64,000 nt of DNA, taken from Telmatobacter sp. DSM 110680 (lineage in GTDB: Bacteria > Acidobacteriota > Terriglobia > Terriglobales > Acidobacteriaceae). The stretch lies in contig NZ_CP121196.1 of assembly GCF_039994875.1 (NCBI RefSeq), positions 5,146,001 to 5,210,000 of the forward strand, in the 5' to 3' direction. Of this stretch, positions 17,133-34,810 are shown piece after piece; positions within the stretch are counted from its first letter, which is position 1; each line of letters opens with the position of its first letter. The notes under the pieces were generated by a model. That model did no database searches. It saw only the letters and a program-made list of their open reading frames with translations, and was not told the DNA's origin. A program made the translations under genes and the position numbers.

Positions 17133-17320
17133 GTTCGAACTGAACCTTACGCCATTCGGCTCGGGCTGCGATTTGACGTCTATCAGCGCGGAGGCACTTT
17201 CTATCGGAGATGTTTCACTCGAACCCTGCTGATAATCCTGCAAGAGGCGGAAGATTCAAAGGTGATGCCGAGATCCCTCCAAGAACACCAGCGACCAGCA
17301 ACTGTGAATAGGTTTCTCCG

Positions 17321-17353
17321 AAAAAAAAGGACCTCGCATTTGCGAGGTCCTTC
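17321..17353 (-). terminator. Rho-independent terminator of rpoC
   Basis: AAGGACCTCGCA pairs with TGCGAGGTCCTT around a two-base loop. On the minus strand eight T follow. It lies 30 bases beyond the rpoC stop and is the end of the rplA-rpoC unit. Confidence 0.95.
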
Positions 17354-17382
17354 TGGTTGATGGAACTGATTTGTGGGGCAGC

Positions 17383-21573
<4,191 letters not shown>

Positions 21574-21690
21574 GGTAACCCTCCTTGGCGGGCCTTTCAG
21601 CACTCGCCGCGGTATCTCCCGGGATTCTTTTATGGGTCCTTCTTTTCCCGGGAAGCGGTGGTTACCGCTTTCAAGAAGGACCACGAAAAT

Positions 21691-21796
21691 CAGCTACAAG
21701 CTTCTAGCTGCTAGCTCCTAGCTCATCCAGTTCTGACTTCCCTATCCACTCTGTTCAGGAAAGCTAGAAGCTGGTGGCCAGAAGCTGGAAGCTGTC
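21691..21796. repeat. Inverted heptad array, AGCT type (rpoB/rpoC junction)
   Basis: The right arm (21762-21796) is five 7-base units such as AGCTAGA and AGCTGGA in exact register and abuts the rpoB stop. The left arm (21691-21726) is the inverted set. Comparing one arm with the reverse complement of the other gives about 26 of 33 matches. Loop about 35 bases. Confidence 0.85.
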
Positions 21797-26278
<4,482 letters not shown>

Positions 26279-27000
26279 GCATCACTCCTGAGTCTCACTC
26301 ACGCCAGCGCGATTGGTTCGCGCCGGGCCGGCACCCGAGTCTCGAGGCGCCAGCAGTTTACGTAAAGAAATCCGATCAATCAGATTGGCGCCCTGCCAGT
26401 TACCAATCCCGTCCTGGGGGCGCAGCGATCATTTCGCCGAACTCCCGGAATCCCCGCGCCAAGCGTGTTTACTTGATTGAGGCGCGGTTAAGATCGCGCC
26501 ACAGGCGTTGTCGTACTTCAGGGTGTTGCGCTAGACTGCGCACAATCGGAGAGCAGACTGGCCGGTGGACCCGACTCGAATGTCTGCAAATAGGTGGTAG
26601 ATTTCGCCCGAAAGGCCTAATCTGCCACGATAGAGACACAAATGCCCGCGAGGACACAATTCCTCACGAGCGCGGCTTACTGCCTATGCTCCCATCCGAT
26701 TTTTCTTGCAATGCTATCGCCGATCCCAAAGCTCGCTTCTGCTGCCGCCGCCTGCCAATCGACATCCCGTCATTGGGAAACCCGCATATCCCGTTGACAC
26801 GAGAGCACTTAACTTCGCGTTGATGCTCGCCCCGTAGCTGCTTGGCCCAGCGAGGGTGCGAACATTTGTGCCCTTTGACTCTTGATTAAGACGCGCTGTA
26901 GTGGTTTTCGCCCAAACCGCGGAAATTCCAGCATGGGCCGAAAAGACGCGCAACGTTTATCGTAACGCGTCCCGGCTCGTCTTGCAAGTCTAGTACCAAA
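26279..27000. other. Long rplL-rpoB intergenic region
   Basis: 722 bases between co-directional genes normally a few dozen to ~300 apart. The only open frames (for example 26714-26953 minus) have no ribosome binding site and improbable composition. No heptad array is found here, unlike the other junctions. It may hold an rpoBC promoter or attenuator, but I could not identify one. Confidence 0.5.
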
Positions 27001-27378
27001 CTACTTGATTTCGACTGTTGCGACGCCTTCGAACTTCTTCTTGATGGCCTCAGCCTCGTCCTTGGTCGCGCTTTCCTTCAACGCCTTGGGGGCGCCATCG
27101 ACCAGGTCCTTGGCTTCCTTCAGGCCGAGCGAAGTAACTTCGCGGACAGCCTTAATGGTGTTGATCTTGTTCGCGCCGGCATCCTTCAAGATGACCTGAA
27201 ATTCGGTCTTCTCTTCTGCCGCCGGAGCTGCCGCTCCGCCGCCGCCGCCCGCAACCGCGACCGGAGCCGCTGCTGCCGCCGAGACGCCGAGGCGCTCTTC
27301 AAGCTTCTTCACCAGAGCTGCCGCTTCGAGCAGGCTCAGGCTAACAATCTGTTCTTCCAACTGTGCGAGATCCGCCAT
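27001..27378 (-). CDS. rplL: 50S ribosomal protein L7/L12
   Basis: 125 residues from ATG 27378 (GGAG upstream). The N-terminal dimerisation helix ([30 protein letters not shown]) is followed by an Ala/Gly hinge ([18 protein letters not shown]) and the C-terminal factor-binding domain [20 protein letters not shown] with [10 protein letters not shown]. Works as part of the stalk that recruits translation GTPases. Six residues upstream of this ATG also read open but are not part of the family. Order rplJ-rplL-rpoB is the conserved one. Confidence 0.97.
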   Translation of the reverse strand: MADLAQLEEQIVSLSLLEAAALVKKLEERLGVSAAAAAPVAVAGGGGGAAAPAAEEKTEFQVILKDAGANKINTIKAVREVTSLGLKEAKDLVDGAPKALKESATKDEAEAIKKKFEGVATVEIK

Positions 27379-27494
27379 TGTCTTTTCTCCATTCAATCCG
27401 TTGATATTGATATTCCCGGCTGCAACTCAAACGGTAAGTTTCCGACGCGCCAGACCCGCGCACTTCCCGCCTGATTTACTGCCAAAACCCTAAA

Positions 27495-27565
27495 AGCAGC
27501 TACTAGCTGCCAGCTTCTAGCTCCTCGACCACACTAGCTGGAAGCTAGAGGCTGGGAGCTAGTAC
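27495..27565. repeat. Inverted heptad array, AGCT type (rplJ/rplL junction)
   Basis: Arms at 27495-27524 and 27533-27565, with a loop of about 9 bases. The best-pairing segments match at about 20 of 22 positions, so the transcript should form a long hairpin. Right-arm units are AGCTGGA, AGCTAGA, GGCTGGG, AGCTAGT in exact 7-base register. The array ends nine bases before the rplJ stop side. Confidence 0.9.
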
Positions 27566-27573
27566 CTTGCGGC

Positions 27574-28107
27574 TCACGCCGCGGCAAACTTTTCTTTTTC
27601 TACGCCCTGGTTGATGACTACTGCCAGGTCGCGGCCCGTTGCGTTCATTACGGTGACCAAACGCTGCGCGGGAGCATTGATGAGGAAGAGCAGCTTAGAG
27701 AAGAGTTCTTCCTTGCCCGGCAACTTCGCCAGCGCCTTTACCTCTTCCACGCTCAGCAGCTTGCCATCAACGATACCGAGCTTGAACTGGAACTCCGCAT
27801 TCTCGCCGGCCCACTTGGCAAACACCTTTGCCAACGCCACCGGGTCGCCGGAGGTGAACGCAACCGAGTTCACGCCCTTGAGACCCTTCAGCGCGGGAGC
27901 AACCGAGCTACCCTCGCTCGAAACGGCCGCGAGCTTGTTCTTGACCACGCGATACTTGCCACCCGCTTCGCGGATAACCTTGCGCAGTTCATAATCCTTA
28001 GCCACAGTCAGCTTGCTGAATGTGCCGATAATTGCGGTTGTCGAGGTCTCAAGCTCCTTAGCCAGCAGCTTGACCTTCTCCGTCTTCTTTGCCTTCGAAA
28101 TAGCCAT
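27574..28107 (-). CDS. rplJ: 50S ribosomal protein L10
   Basis: 177 residues, usual length. The N-terminal rRNA-binding domain (KTEKVKLLAKELETSTTAIIGTFSKLTV) and LRKVIREAGGKYRVVKNKLA are characteristic, and the C-terminal helices (PGKEELFSKLLFLINAPAQRLVTVMNA) bind L7/L12. Holds the stalk on the 50S subunit; L10 often represses its own mRNA leader, but here the space before the gene is occupied by a CAGTG heptad array (28125-28270) rather than a leader I can recognise. Confidence 0.97.
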   Translation of the reverse strand: MAISKAKKTEKVKLLAKELETSTTAIIGTFSKLTVAKDYELRKVIREAGGKYRVVKNKLAAVSSEGSSVAPALKGLKGVNSVAFTSGDPVALAKVFAKWAGENAEFQFKLGIVDGKLLSVEEVKALAKLPGKEELFSKLLFLINAPAQRLVTVMNATGRDLAVVINQGVEKEKFAAA

Positions 28108-28124
28108 GTCTTCGCTCCGCTCGA

Positions 28125-28270
28125 CAGTGAACAGTGATCAGTGAACAGTGGGCAGTCTTTAAAACCCGCCCCGATCAACGTTCTATCTTCAAATCTCTTA
28201 AAACCCACCATATTCGGACTGAAGCTGAACCCGCGGTCACTGTTCTCTGACCACTGTTCACTGTCCACTG
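28125..28270. repeat. Inverted heptad array, CAGTG type (rplA/rplJ junction)
   Basis: The left arm (28125-28156) has units CAGTGAA, CAGTGAT, CAGTGAA, CAGTGGG. The right arm (28235-28270) is the reverse set, ending five bases before the rplA stop. About 78 bases lie between. It occupies the position of the usual rplJ leader. Confidence 0.85.
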
Positions 28271-28274
28271 GCTT

Positions 28275-28982
28275 TTAGTGCTTGCCGGCCGCGTCGGCTA
28301 CTGCCGAATCCAGCGGAACTCCGGGGCCCATCGTCGAGCTCAGGGTGACGCTCTTGATGTATTTGCCCTTGGCTGCCGAAGGCTTGGCGCGCACGATCGA
28401 TGAAATTACCGTGGTCGCGTTATCGATCAGCTTTTGCGGATCGAAGCTCAGCTTGCCCACCGGTACATGCACAAGGCTGGTCTTGTCGGCGCGAAACTCC
28501 ACCTTACCGGCCTTGATCTCTTTCACGGCTGCTGCCACATCCTGGGTGACGGTGCCCGTCTTGGGGTTCGGCATCAGGCCTTTGGGGCCGAGAACCTTAC
28601 CGAGGCGGCCAACAACCTTCATCATGTCAGGTGTCGCAATCAGCGCGTCGAATGCGGTCCAATTCTCTTTCTGAATCTTCTCGACCATTTCTTCGCCGCC
28701 CACGAAATCCGCGCCGGCTTCCTGCGCTTCCTTCTGGCGATCGCCGCTGGCGATCACGGCTACGGTCTTAGTCTTGCCAAGGCCATGAGGCAGAACAACG
28801 GTTCCGCGCACCATCTGATCGGCATGGCGTGTATCGACACCCAGACGCATGGTGAGGTCGACGGTTTCGTCGAACTTGGCGTACTTGACTTGCTTGAGCA
28901 GGGTGACCGCTTCATTGAGCGGATAGGCGGGCTTGGTCACAGCCGCACGCGCCTTAGCAATGTTCTTGCTGATCTTTGCCAT
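28275..28982 (-). CDS. rplA: 50S ribosomal protein L1
   Basis: 235 residues from ATG 28982 (GAGG upstream); 12 residues further upstream are open but unlike L1. Typical segments are [54 protein letters not shown] and [12 protein letters not shown]. Binds 23S rRNA at the L1 stalk and in many bacteria represses its own operon with L11. Here rplK is about 5.4 kb away on the same strand, separated by plus-strand genes, so the usual rplK-rplA coupling is broken. Confidence 0.97.
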   Translation of the reverse strand: MAKISKNIAKARAAVTKPAYPLNEAVTLLKQVKYAKFDETVDLTMRLGVDTRHADQMVRGTVVLPHGLGKTKTVAVIASGDRQKEAQEAGADFVGGEEMVEKIQKENWTAFDALIATPDMMKVVGRLGKVLGPKGLMPNPKTGTVTQDVAAAVKEIKAGKVEFRADKTSLVHVPVGKLSFDPQKLIDNATTVISSIVRAKPSAAKGKYIKSVTLSSTMGPGVPLDSAVADAAGKH

Positions 28983-29328
28983 CAGTTCCTCGTCTCCCAC
29001 CGCATCTGCCAGCCCCAATTTCGGGGAACCTGGAAGCTCTTCGCCTTTGATCTTTGGCGATTCCGCCCTCGAACAGGTTCAAATGCCGTGGTGTTATTGA
29101 CGGCCTAGAGTTTTCCTCCAGGCACATCTATGAATATTAGCGGAACGGTATCTGAAATGCAAACAAAGACCCACATTCTTTCACGTGATCTAAAGATCTC
29201 AAAATTAGTAACTTACGGCTTACCCCGCAACAAATTTCACACTTAGGCATCTAAGTAAAAGAAAGACGAGACGAATCGCGCTCGCAAATCAATTATTGCC
29301 ACCGGGCGCTCGAATGAGGAATAGGTAT
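28983..29328. other. Divergent promoter region of rplA and the VWFA gene
   Basis: About 346 bases, clearly AT-richer than its surroundings from 29130 to 29300. Because rplK is not adjacent, the promoter for rplA-rplJ-rplL-rpoBC must lie here or be replaced by internal promoters. I cannot fix a -35/-10 pair by eye. Confidence 0.5.
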
Positions 29329-30276
29329 ATGAAAAGAATAGCATTAGCTTTAGCACTGACCGCTGGGACCGTTCTTGCGGCTTCCCCTACATTTGGCCAG
29401 AAAACTGACCAGACCGGCCAAGGTCGAGCCGTCGTCACGATACTGCCGTCTCACCCCAACGATAATCTTGGCCAGGTTCCACAAGGGTTCAAGCTCAAGG
29501 TCAACGGCAAAGATTCGACGGTGATGAACTTTACGCCGCTACAAGAGTCGAACAGCCCGGTCGAGTTGGTGCTGTTGATTGACGGCGGAGCACGGAGCAG
29601 CCTGGGCACGCAGTTCAACGACATCGAGACTTTCGTCAAAGAGATGCCTCCCGGCACCAAGATTGCCCTCGCTTACATGGAAAACGGCCGAGCGGTTTTC
29701 GCAAGCCAACTTTCTTCCAATGCGGATGAAGTTTTGAAGGGATTGCATCTGAGCAGCGGATTCCCCGGGTCCAACGCCAGTCCGTATTTCTGCCTGTCTG
29801 ACTTGGCAAAGAGCTGGCCGTCGCATGACCGGACTGCTCGCCGCGAAGTATTAATGGTGACCGACGGCGTAGACAACTATGACCGCGCTTATGACCCCGA
29901 AGATCCCTACGTTGACGCAGCCGTTAATGACTCAGTTCGAGCGGGCCTCGTTGTCTATTCGATCTATTGGAAGGACATGGGACGTGCCAACAACACCTGG
30001 TACCAAAACAACGCCGGCCAGAATCTGCTTCTCACGGTGACCCAAGCTACTGGTGGCCACAGCTACTGGGAGGGCATGGGAAACCCGGTTTCACTGCAGC
30101 CGTTCCTCCAAGATCTGCGTCGCCGGTTGAACCATCAATACGAACTCAGCTTCTCGGCTCCGTCGAGCGGAAAACCCGAAGTTGAATCGTTGAAGGTCGA
30201 CTTGAAGGTTCCGTCGGCTAAGGTCGACGCTCCGCAGCGTGTCTTCGTTACGAGCGCAGCAAGCGCGCGCGAATAA
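29329..30276 (+). CDS. Exported VWFA-domain protein, acidobacterial type
   Basis: 315 residues from ATG 29329 (AGGAATAGG upstream) with a signal peptide (MKRIALALALTAGTVLAAS). The von Willebrand A-like domain has PVELVLLIDGGARSSLGTQF in place of the MIDAS DxSxS, so metal binding is doubtful, and VLMVTDGVDNYDRAYDPEDP in the second motif. The family resembles the VWFA-related domain known from Acidobacteria. Function unknown, probably protein-protein interaction in the periplasm. It and the next three genes lie inside the ribosomal protein cluster. A perfect terminator follows. Confidence 0.85.
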   Translation: MKRIALALALTAGTVLAASPTFGQKTDQTGQGRAVVTILPSHPNDNLGQVPQGFKLKVNGKDSTVMNFTPLQESNSPVELVLLIDGGARSSLGTQFNDIETFVKEMPPGTKIALAYMENGRAVFASQLSSNADEVLKGLHLSSGFPGSNASPYFCLSDLAKSWPSHDRTARREVLMVTDGVDNYDRAYDPEDPYVDAAVNDSVRAGLVVYSIYWKDMGRANNTWYQNNAGQNLLLTVTQATGGHSYWEGMGNPVSLQPFLQDLRRRLNHQYELSFSAPSSGKPEVESLKVDLKVPSAKVDAPQRVFVTSAASARE

Positions 30277-30302
30277 CGATCGTTCAGCAGCTCTAAAAAT
30301 TA

Positions 30303-30340
30303 CAGGCAGGTGATTCGAAATCACCTGCCTGTTTTGTTTT
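30303..30340 (+). terminator. Rho-independent terminator
   Basis: CAGGCAGGTGATT pairs perfectly with AATCACCTGCCTG and is followed by TTTTGTTTT, 26 bases after the VWFA gene stop. Confidence 0.93.
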
Positions 30341-30358
30341 GCGTGCATTGGCGAAGAG

Positions 30359-30694
30359 CTAGATTCCTGCCGTGTGTGTGTAAGAAGATTCCGGCGAACG
30401 ATAGGTGCGTTCTGCCGATCCGATGTAGCCGGCATCCCGTCCGTGGCGACCGTCGGATCCGTGTTGCTTCACTAATTTGTTGTAGATACCGAGGAGCAGA
30501 AATGGAGCAGCCCACTGGCCCACGAACATGGATTCGTGCTTCTTATTGAAGGCCTGAAAAGTGGCTGATACGGCCATCGCTCCTAGGGCTAGTGCGAGAT
30601 AGGCGCTGGTTGGGATTCTGGATGTGGTCTTTTCGATTGCGGCGGTGAATTGATCCTCTTCGACTTCACCTGGATTTACGCGATAATCCGTCAT
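30359..30694 (-). CDS. Hypothetical membrane protein
   Basis: 111 residues from ATG 30694. Two probable membrane helices at about 28-48 (RIPTSAYLALALGAMAVSATF) and 58-75 (FVGQWAAPFLLLGIYNKL), the rest short and polar with a Gly/Arg-rich tail. No domain recognised. It is convergent with the VWFA gene; a shared terminator hairpin separates them. Confidence 0.65.
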   Translation of the reverse strand: MTDYRVNPGEVEEDQFTAAIEKTTSRIPTSAYLALALGAMAVSATFQAFNKKHESMFVGQWAAPFLLLGIYNKLVKQHGSDGRHGRDAGYIGSAERTYRSPESSYTHTAGI

Positions 30695-31057
30695 GATCAG
30701 TTCTCCTTGGCGATGCTTCTGATCGCCTAGATGAGATGCGGCGGGAGCGGGAAAGAGCGGTCTGCAAATCTGGCGGCTTGTCGCATATCAAAATCCTGAC
30801 GGCTGCTGTTCACCGCACCAGAAAACCTGCCTTTTGCCTGGCCAACCTTTCGTTTTTGAAATTGAACCCGATACCGTATAGTTTTTTGAAGCCGGCAATG
30901 CCCGGATGGGCTCCACTCAATTCGCTCCTTCCCCAACGAAAGCCCGCCGAATTTCACTGCCGCTCCTCTGCAACGCACGGAAGTGAACGTGACGAATTAT
31001 TGTGGATTCGCTCGTTTTCGTCCGACGTGCGCAGAAAACCTTTGCGAGAAGAGGTCT
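30695..31057. other. Divergent intergenic region
   Basis: About 360 bases before the M14 peptidase. The frames here have poor composition and no ribosome binding sites. It probably carries both promoters. No repeat or hairpin of note. Confidence 0.5.
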
Positions 31058-34048
31058 ATGAGACACACCCGGTTGTCCTTGGTTTTTTCTTCTGTCTGGA
31101 TTCTGACGGCCGCCGCATCCCTTCACCCGCAGGCATTGAATGCCAACTTCGCGCGTGATCCCCAGCAACCCGTCGATAAGGAATACACCGACCATATCCA
31201 GAAATACACAACGGATCCCTCGTTCGTGTCGCCGCTGGTGGATTACCTACCCGCATCGAAGACCGTACCGACCCCATCGAAGGTGCTCGGCGATGTGTCG
31301 GGCGCGCCCGACATTTTGCCTTATGCCGAAGATGTCTATAAATACTTCCGCTTGCTTGCCGCCGCCAGTCCGCGTGTAAAGGTAGTCACCATCGGCCATA
31401 CGGAAGAAGGCCGCGAGATGATTGCCGTGGCCATTGCCGACGCCGACTTGCTGAAGAATGCCGACGCCAATAAACAAAGGCTGGCCCAGCTCGGCGATCC
31501 GCGCACCATCAACTTCGATGACGCGAAGGCCCGGACGCTGATCGATCAGTCGTATCCGGTCTACTACATTACCGGAACAATTCACTCCGTCGAAACCGGC
31601 GCGCCCACAGCACTGATGGAACTAGCCTATCGACTCGCGGTCGACGATTCGCCGTATATCAAGTACATCCGATCGCACATGGTGGTGCTGATTACGCCGG
31701 TGGTAGAAGTAGACGGCCGCGACCGCATGGTCGATATTTATCGCTGGCACAAGGCACATCCCAACGAGAAGTGGCCGCACCTTATTTACTGGGGCCACTA
31801 CGTTGCCCACGACAACAACCGCGACGCCATGGGCATGACGCTGGATCTGACGCGTAACGTGCTCGATACCTACCTCGACTGGCACGCGCAGGTGCTGCAC
31901 GATCTGCACGAATCCGTTCCCTTCCTTTATGACAACACTGTGGGCGATGGCCCTTACAACGCATGGGTCGATCCGCTGCTGGCCGATGAGTGGGCGGAGT
32001 TGGGCTGGAACAACGTGGCACAGATGCAGAATTTCGGCATGCCCGGCGTGTTTACCCACGGCGATTTCGATACGTGGAGTCCCGGATACCTGATGTTTCT
32101 GGCCGCGATGCATAACGGAATCAGCCGGCTATACGAGACGTTTGGAAACGGCGGCGCGGATACCGAAAAGCGCATTCTTGATCCCGAAGAATATTCGCGC
32201 ACCTGGTACCGGCAGAATCCTCCGCTGCCGATCGTCACCTGGTCGCAGCGCGACAACAATAACTACGAACAGAGTGCTCTGCTTTCGACGATTTCATACT
32301 TCGCGCAGCACTCGCACCATTTCCTCGAGAACTACTACACCAAGAGCAAGCGTTCGATCCAGAAGCCGACGCTGGAAGGCCCTGCGGCTTACGTGATTCC
32401 ACCCGACGCTGCCGCAACGAATCGCGAAGTTGAGTTATTGAAGGTTCTGAAGCGCCAGCACGTCGAGATCCAGCAACTGTCTGACGCAGCTACTGCGGAC
32501 GTGGCTGGCGAGAAGCGCAGCGACAAACCCAAGCCGCAGAGCTTTCCGGCGGGCAGCATTGTTGTGCGTATGGATCAGCCATACTCGCGCATCGCCGATG
32601 CCTTGCTCGATCGCCAGTTCTGGGCGCCGGACGATCCGCAGAAGCATCCGTACGACGATACAGGCTGGTCGTTCCCGCACTTGTTTAACGTCAAGGTCGT
32701 GCGGGTGTCGGACGCGTCTATCCTGAAAGCAGGCATGAAGCCCATCGATGATCCGGCGTCACTGGCCGGCAAACTCGATGGCACAGGTTCTGTTATCGCC
32801 GTGAACAACACGGGGCAGGTATCGCTGCTCTCGCTCATTTACAAGCTGAAGGGCGCAAAGATCCAGGCCGCCGATAAAGGCTTCGACTCCGATGGGAAGC
32901 ACTTCGCTGCGGGCTCGCTAGTGATCAGCGGCGCAGACGACAAAATCGCCAACGCGTTGCACGATCTCGCGCTCGACGGCTCGCACCTGAGCGCGGCACC
33001 TTCAGTCGGGATGCAGGATGTTGTGGCACCACGTATCGCGTTCATGCATACATGGCTTGCCACGCAGACTGAAGGCTGGTGGCGGTACGCTTTCGACAAC
33101 GCCGGCATTCCATTCGATTACATGAGTACACAGACTGTCGCAAAGCAGGATGACCTGCGCTCGAAGTACGACGTCATCATCTTCGCGCCGGTTGGGCGAT
33201 CGTCTTCGCTCGACATCATCAACGGACTGCCGATGTGGAACAACGCGATGCCGTGGAAGAAGTCTGAGCTGACTCCAAATCTTGAAGACGGAGGCGACTC
33301 TACTGACGACATTCGTCCCGGCCTTGGGTATGAAGGATTGGCACATCTGAAGAAATTTGTGGAGCAAGGCGGATTGCTGATCACCTGCGAAGACACCGCG
33401 CAGTTTGCGATCGACACGGGCCTCGCGCCTGGGGTCAGCACAGTGCCGCACGGGGATGCACGCGTGGTGGGCACAGTACTCAATACGGTGTTCGTGGCGA
33501 AAGACAATCCCGTCGCTGCAGGATACGGGGCGAATCTGCCCGTAATCAGCGCTAATGGAATGGCCTTCAACATCAGCAACACCCTGGGTCGTGCGGGTGG
33601 GCGTATGTTGATGGATCCCTATGCTGAACGTCCGACGGGCCGCGGAAGTCTCGAAGAGAATGACGAACCCCTGGGACGCAAAGCGATTGAGGCCGAGGCG
33701 CTGGAAAAAGTCCAGCCCTGGGAGGCGAAGAAGCTAAATGAGGAGCAAACGCGCAATAACTTTTCAGTCATCCCCGAAGCGATGCGGCCTCAGGTGATTC
33801 TGCGTTTCGCTGACAACAAAGGCCTGCTACTCGATGGCCTCCTCGATAAGGGCGGGTCAATTGCGGAACACGCAGTTGTGGTGACTGCGCATCTTGGGCA
33901 GGGCAGCGTGCTGCTGTTCGGCAATAACCCGATCTATCGCGGCGAAACGATCGGGAACTATGCCCTGGTGTTTAACGCAATCCTGAATCACGATCACCTG
34001 GAGCGGCAGGCCGCCGCGCCGGAAGAGAAGAAGGACGAAAAGAAGTAA
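31058..34048 (+). CDS. Exported M14-family zinc carboxypeptidase-like protein
   Basis: 996 residues from ATG 31058 (AGAAGAGG upstream) with a signal peptide (MRHTRLSLVFSSVWILTAAA). Residues about 85-450 are an M14 domain: TGTIHSVETGAP supplies the HxxE zinc ligands (His176, Glu179), and a long VHDLHES-type segment (LHDLHESVPFLYDNT) lies near residue 290. The remaining ~500 residues are less conserved, with an amidotransferase-like glutamine/Rossmann-type part near the end (FVEQGGLLITCEDTAQFAI). Such long forms are common in Acidobacteria. Probably degrades peptides outside the cytoplasm. It is the main gene of the insertion between rplK and rplA. Confidence 0.88.
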   Translation: MRHTRLSLVFSSVWILTAAASLHPQALNANFARDPQQPVDKEYTDHIQKYTTDPSFVSPLVDYLPASKTVPTPSKVLGDVSGAPDILPYAEDVYKYFRLLAAASPRVKVVTIGHTEEGREMIAVAIADADLLKNADANKQRLAQLGDPRTINFDDAKARTLIDQSYPVYYITGTIHSVETGAPTALMELAYRLAVDDSPYIKYIRSHMVVLITPVVEVDGRDRMVDIYRWHKAHPNEKWPHLIYWGHYVAHDNNRDAMGMTLDLTRNVLDTYLDWHAQVLHDLHESVPFLYDNTVGDGPYNAWVDPLLADEWAELGWNNVAQMQNFGMPGVFTHGDFDTWSPGYLMFLAAMHNGISRLYETFGNGGADTEKRILDPEEYSRTWYRQNPPLPIVTWSQRDNNNYEQSALLSTISYFAQHSHHFLENYYTKSKRSIQKPTLEGPAAYVIPPDAAATNREVELLKVLKRQHVEIQQLSDAATADVAGEKRSDKPKPQSFPAGSIVVRMDQPYSRIADALLDRQFWAPDDPQKHPYDDTGWSFPHLFNVKVVRVSDASILKAGMKPIDDPASLAGKLDGTGSVIAVNNTGQVSLLSLIYKLKGAKIQAADKGFDSDGKHFAAGSLVISGADDKIANALHDLALDGSHLSAAPSVGMQDVVAPRIAFMHTWLATQTEGWWRYAFDNAGIPFDYMSTQTVAKQDDLRSKYDVIIFAPVGRSSSLDIINGLPMWNNAMPWKKSELTPNLEDGGDSTDDIRPGLGYEGLAHLKKFVEQGGLLITCEDTAQFAIDTGLAPGVSTVPHGDARVVGTVLNTVFVAKDNPVAAGYGANLPVISANGMAFNISNTLGRAGGRMLMDPYAERPTGRGSLEENDEPLGRKAIEAEALEKVQPWEAKKLNEEQTRNNFSVIPEAMRPQVILRFADNKGLLLDGLLDKGGSIAEHAVVVTAHLGQGSVLLFGNNPIYRGETIGNYALVFNAILNHDHLERQAAAPEEKKDEKK

Positions 34049-34161
34049 GCCGACACCCGGTTCTGGGCACTTGAGCCGGGTCGGTTGCGGATTGGCAAGG
34101 GAGGGTCGCGGTAGCAGTTTGGGCTTTTCGCGGAATGGGATTTTGTGTCATGCTTTCTGTC

Positions 34162-34269
34162 ATGGGAAGCAAAGACAAAGGTAGAAAAGAAGCCAAGAAG
34201 GCGCCGAAACCGAAACCGAAGCCCGAACCAGCCCGGCGCGAGATCTTCACCCCTGCTCCGCCAAAGTAA
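34162..34269 (+). CDS. Tiny basic Lys/Pro-rich protein
   Basis: 35 codons from ATG 34162 (an in-frame ATG at 34150 adds four residues). The peptide MGSKDKGRKEAKKAPKPKP continues to end REIFTPAPPK. It is highly basic, likely disordered, and resembles very small Lys-rich proteins I have seen annotated in other bacteria. It is followed by a perfect hairpin. Short and unsupported by any domain. Confidence 0.5.
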   Translation: MGSKDKGRKEAKKAPKPKPKPEPARREIFTPAPPK

Positions 34270-34315
34270 GCGCTGGCACGAGAATCCTGGCGGTGCAATT
34301 CAAATTGCAAACGCA

Positions 34316-34343
34316 GAAAGGCCCTCCGCACGGAGGGCCTTTC
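34316..34343. terminator. Perfect bidirectional hairpin after rplK and the tiny ORF
   Basis: GAAAGGCCCTCCG and CGGAGGGCCTTTC form a 13-base perfect stem around CA. It lies between the convergent tiny ORF and rplK; TTT follows on the plus side, while the T-run on the minus side is short (TTTC of the stem only). Probably stops both transcripts. Confidence 0.8.
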
Positions 34344-34372
34344 AATTTACAGCAAAGTAAGCCAGTCCGGAC

Positions 34373-34810
34373 TTACCCTACGACTTCGATGCCCATGGAA
34401 CGAGCGGTGCCCTTGATGCTCTTGATGGCCGCCTCGACGGATGCGGCATTCAAGTCGGGCATTTTTTGCGTGGCAATCTCGCGTACCTGCTTTTCAGTTA
34501 CCTTGCCAACCTTGTCCTTGTTAGGAGTGCCTGCGCCCTTGGCGACGCCTGCTGCCTTCTTCAACAGAACAGCGGCGGGCGGCGTCTTGGTGATGAAGGT
34601 GAAACTGCGATCAGCATAAACCGTGATGACAACCGGGATGATGAGTCCGGCCATCTCCTTGTTCTGCGTGCGCGCGTTGAACTGCTTGCAGAACTCCATG
34701 ATGTTGACTTGAGCCTGGCCCAGTGCGGGACCGACCGGCGGCGCGGGGGTGGCCTTGCCTGCTTCGATCTGCAGCTTGACCTGTGCGGTAATTTTCTTCG
34801 GAGGTGCCAT
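34373..34810 (-). CDS. rplK: 50S ribosomal protein L11
   Basis: 145 residues. [41 protein letters not shown] is the N-terminal linker binding domain, and [28 protein letters not shown] is the C-terminal 23S rRNA binding helix bundle. Needed for the GTPase centre and RelA activation. It directly follows nusG by an AGCT-type heptad array. The start codon comes right after a perfect hairpin that holds the ribosome binding site (see 34811-34829). rplA, normally next, is missing downstream. Confidence 0.97.
   Translation of the reverse strand: MAPPKKITAQVKLQIEAGKATPAPPVGPALGQAQVNIMEFCKQFNARTQNKEMAGLIIPVVITVYADRSFTFITKTPPAAVLLKKAAGVAKGAGTPNKDKVGKVTEKQVREIATQKMPDLNAASVEAAIKSIKGTARSMGIEVVG

Noticed and set aside
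21691-21796. Heptad arrays as ordinary rho-independent terminators
   Set aside because: No T-run follows on either strand, and they lie inside transcription units that must continue.
26714-26953. Minus-strand 79-codon frame in the rplL-rpoB gap
   Set aside because: No ribosome binding site and composition unlike the coding genes.
27495-27565. Heptad arrays as CRISPR repeats
   Set aside because: Units are 7 bases, contiguous and degenerate, with no unique spacers and no cas genes nearby.
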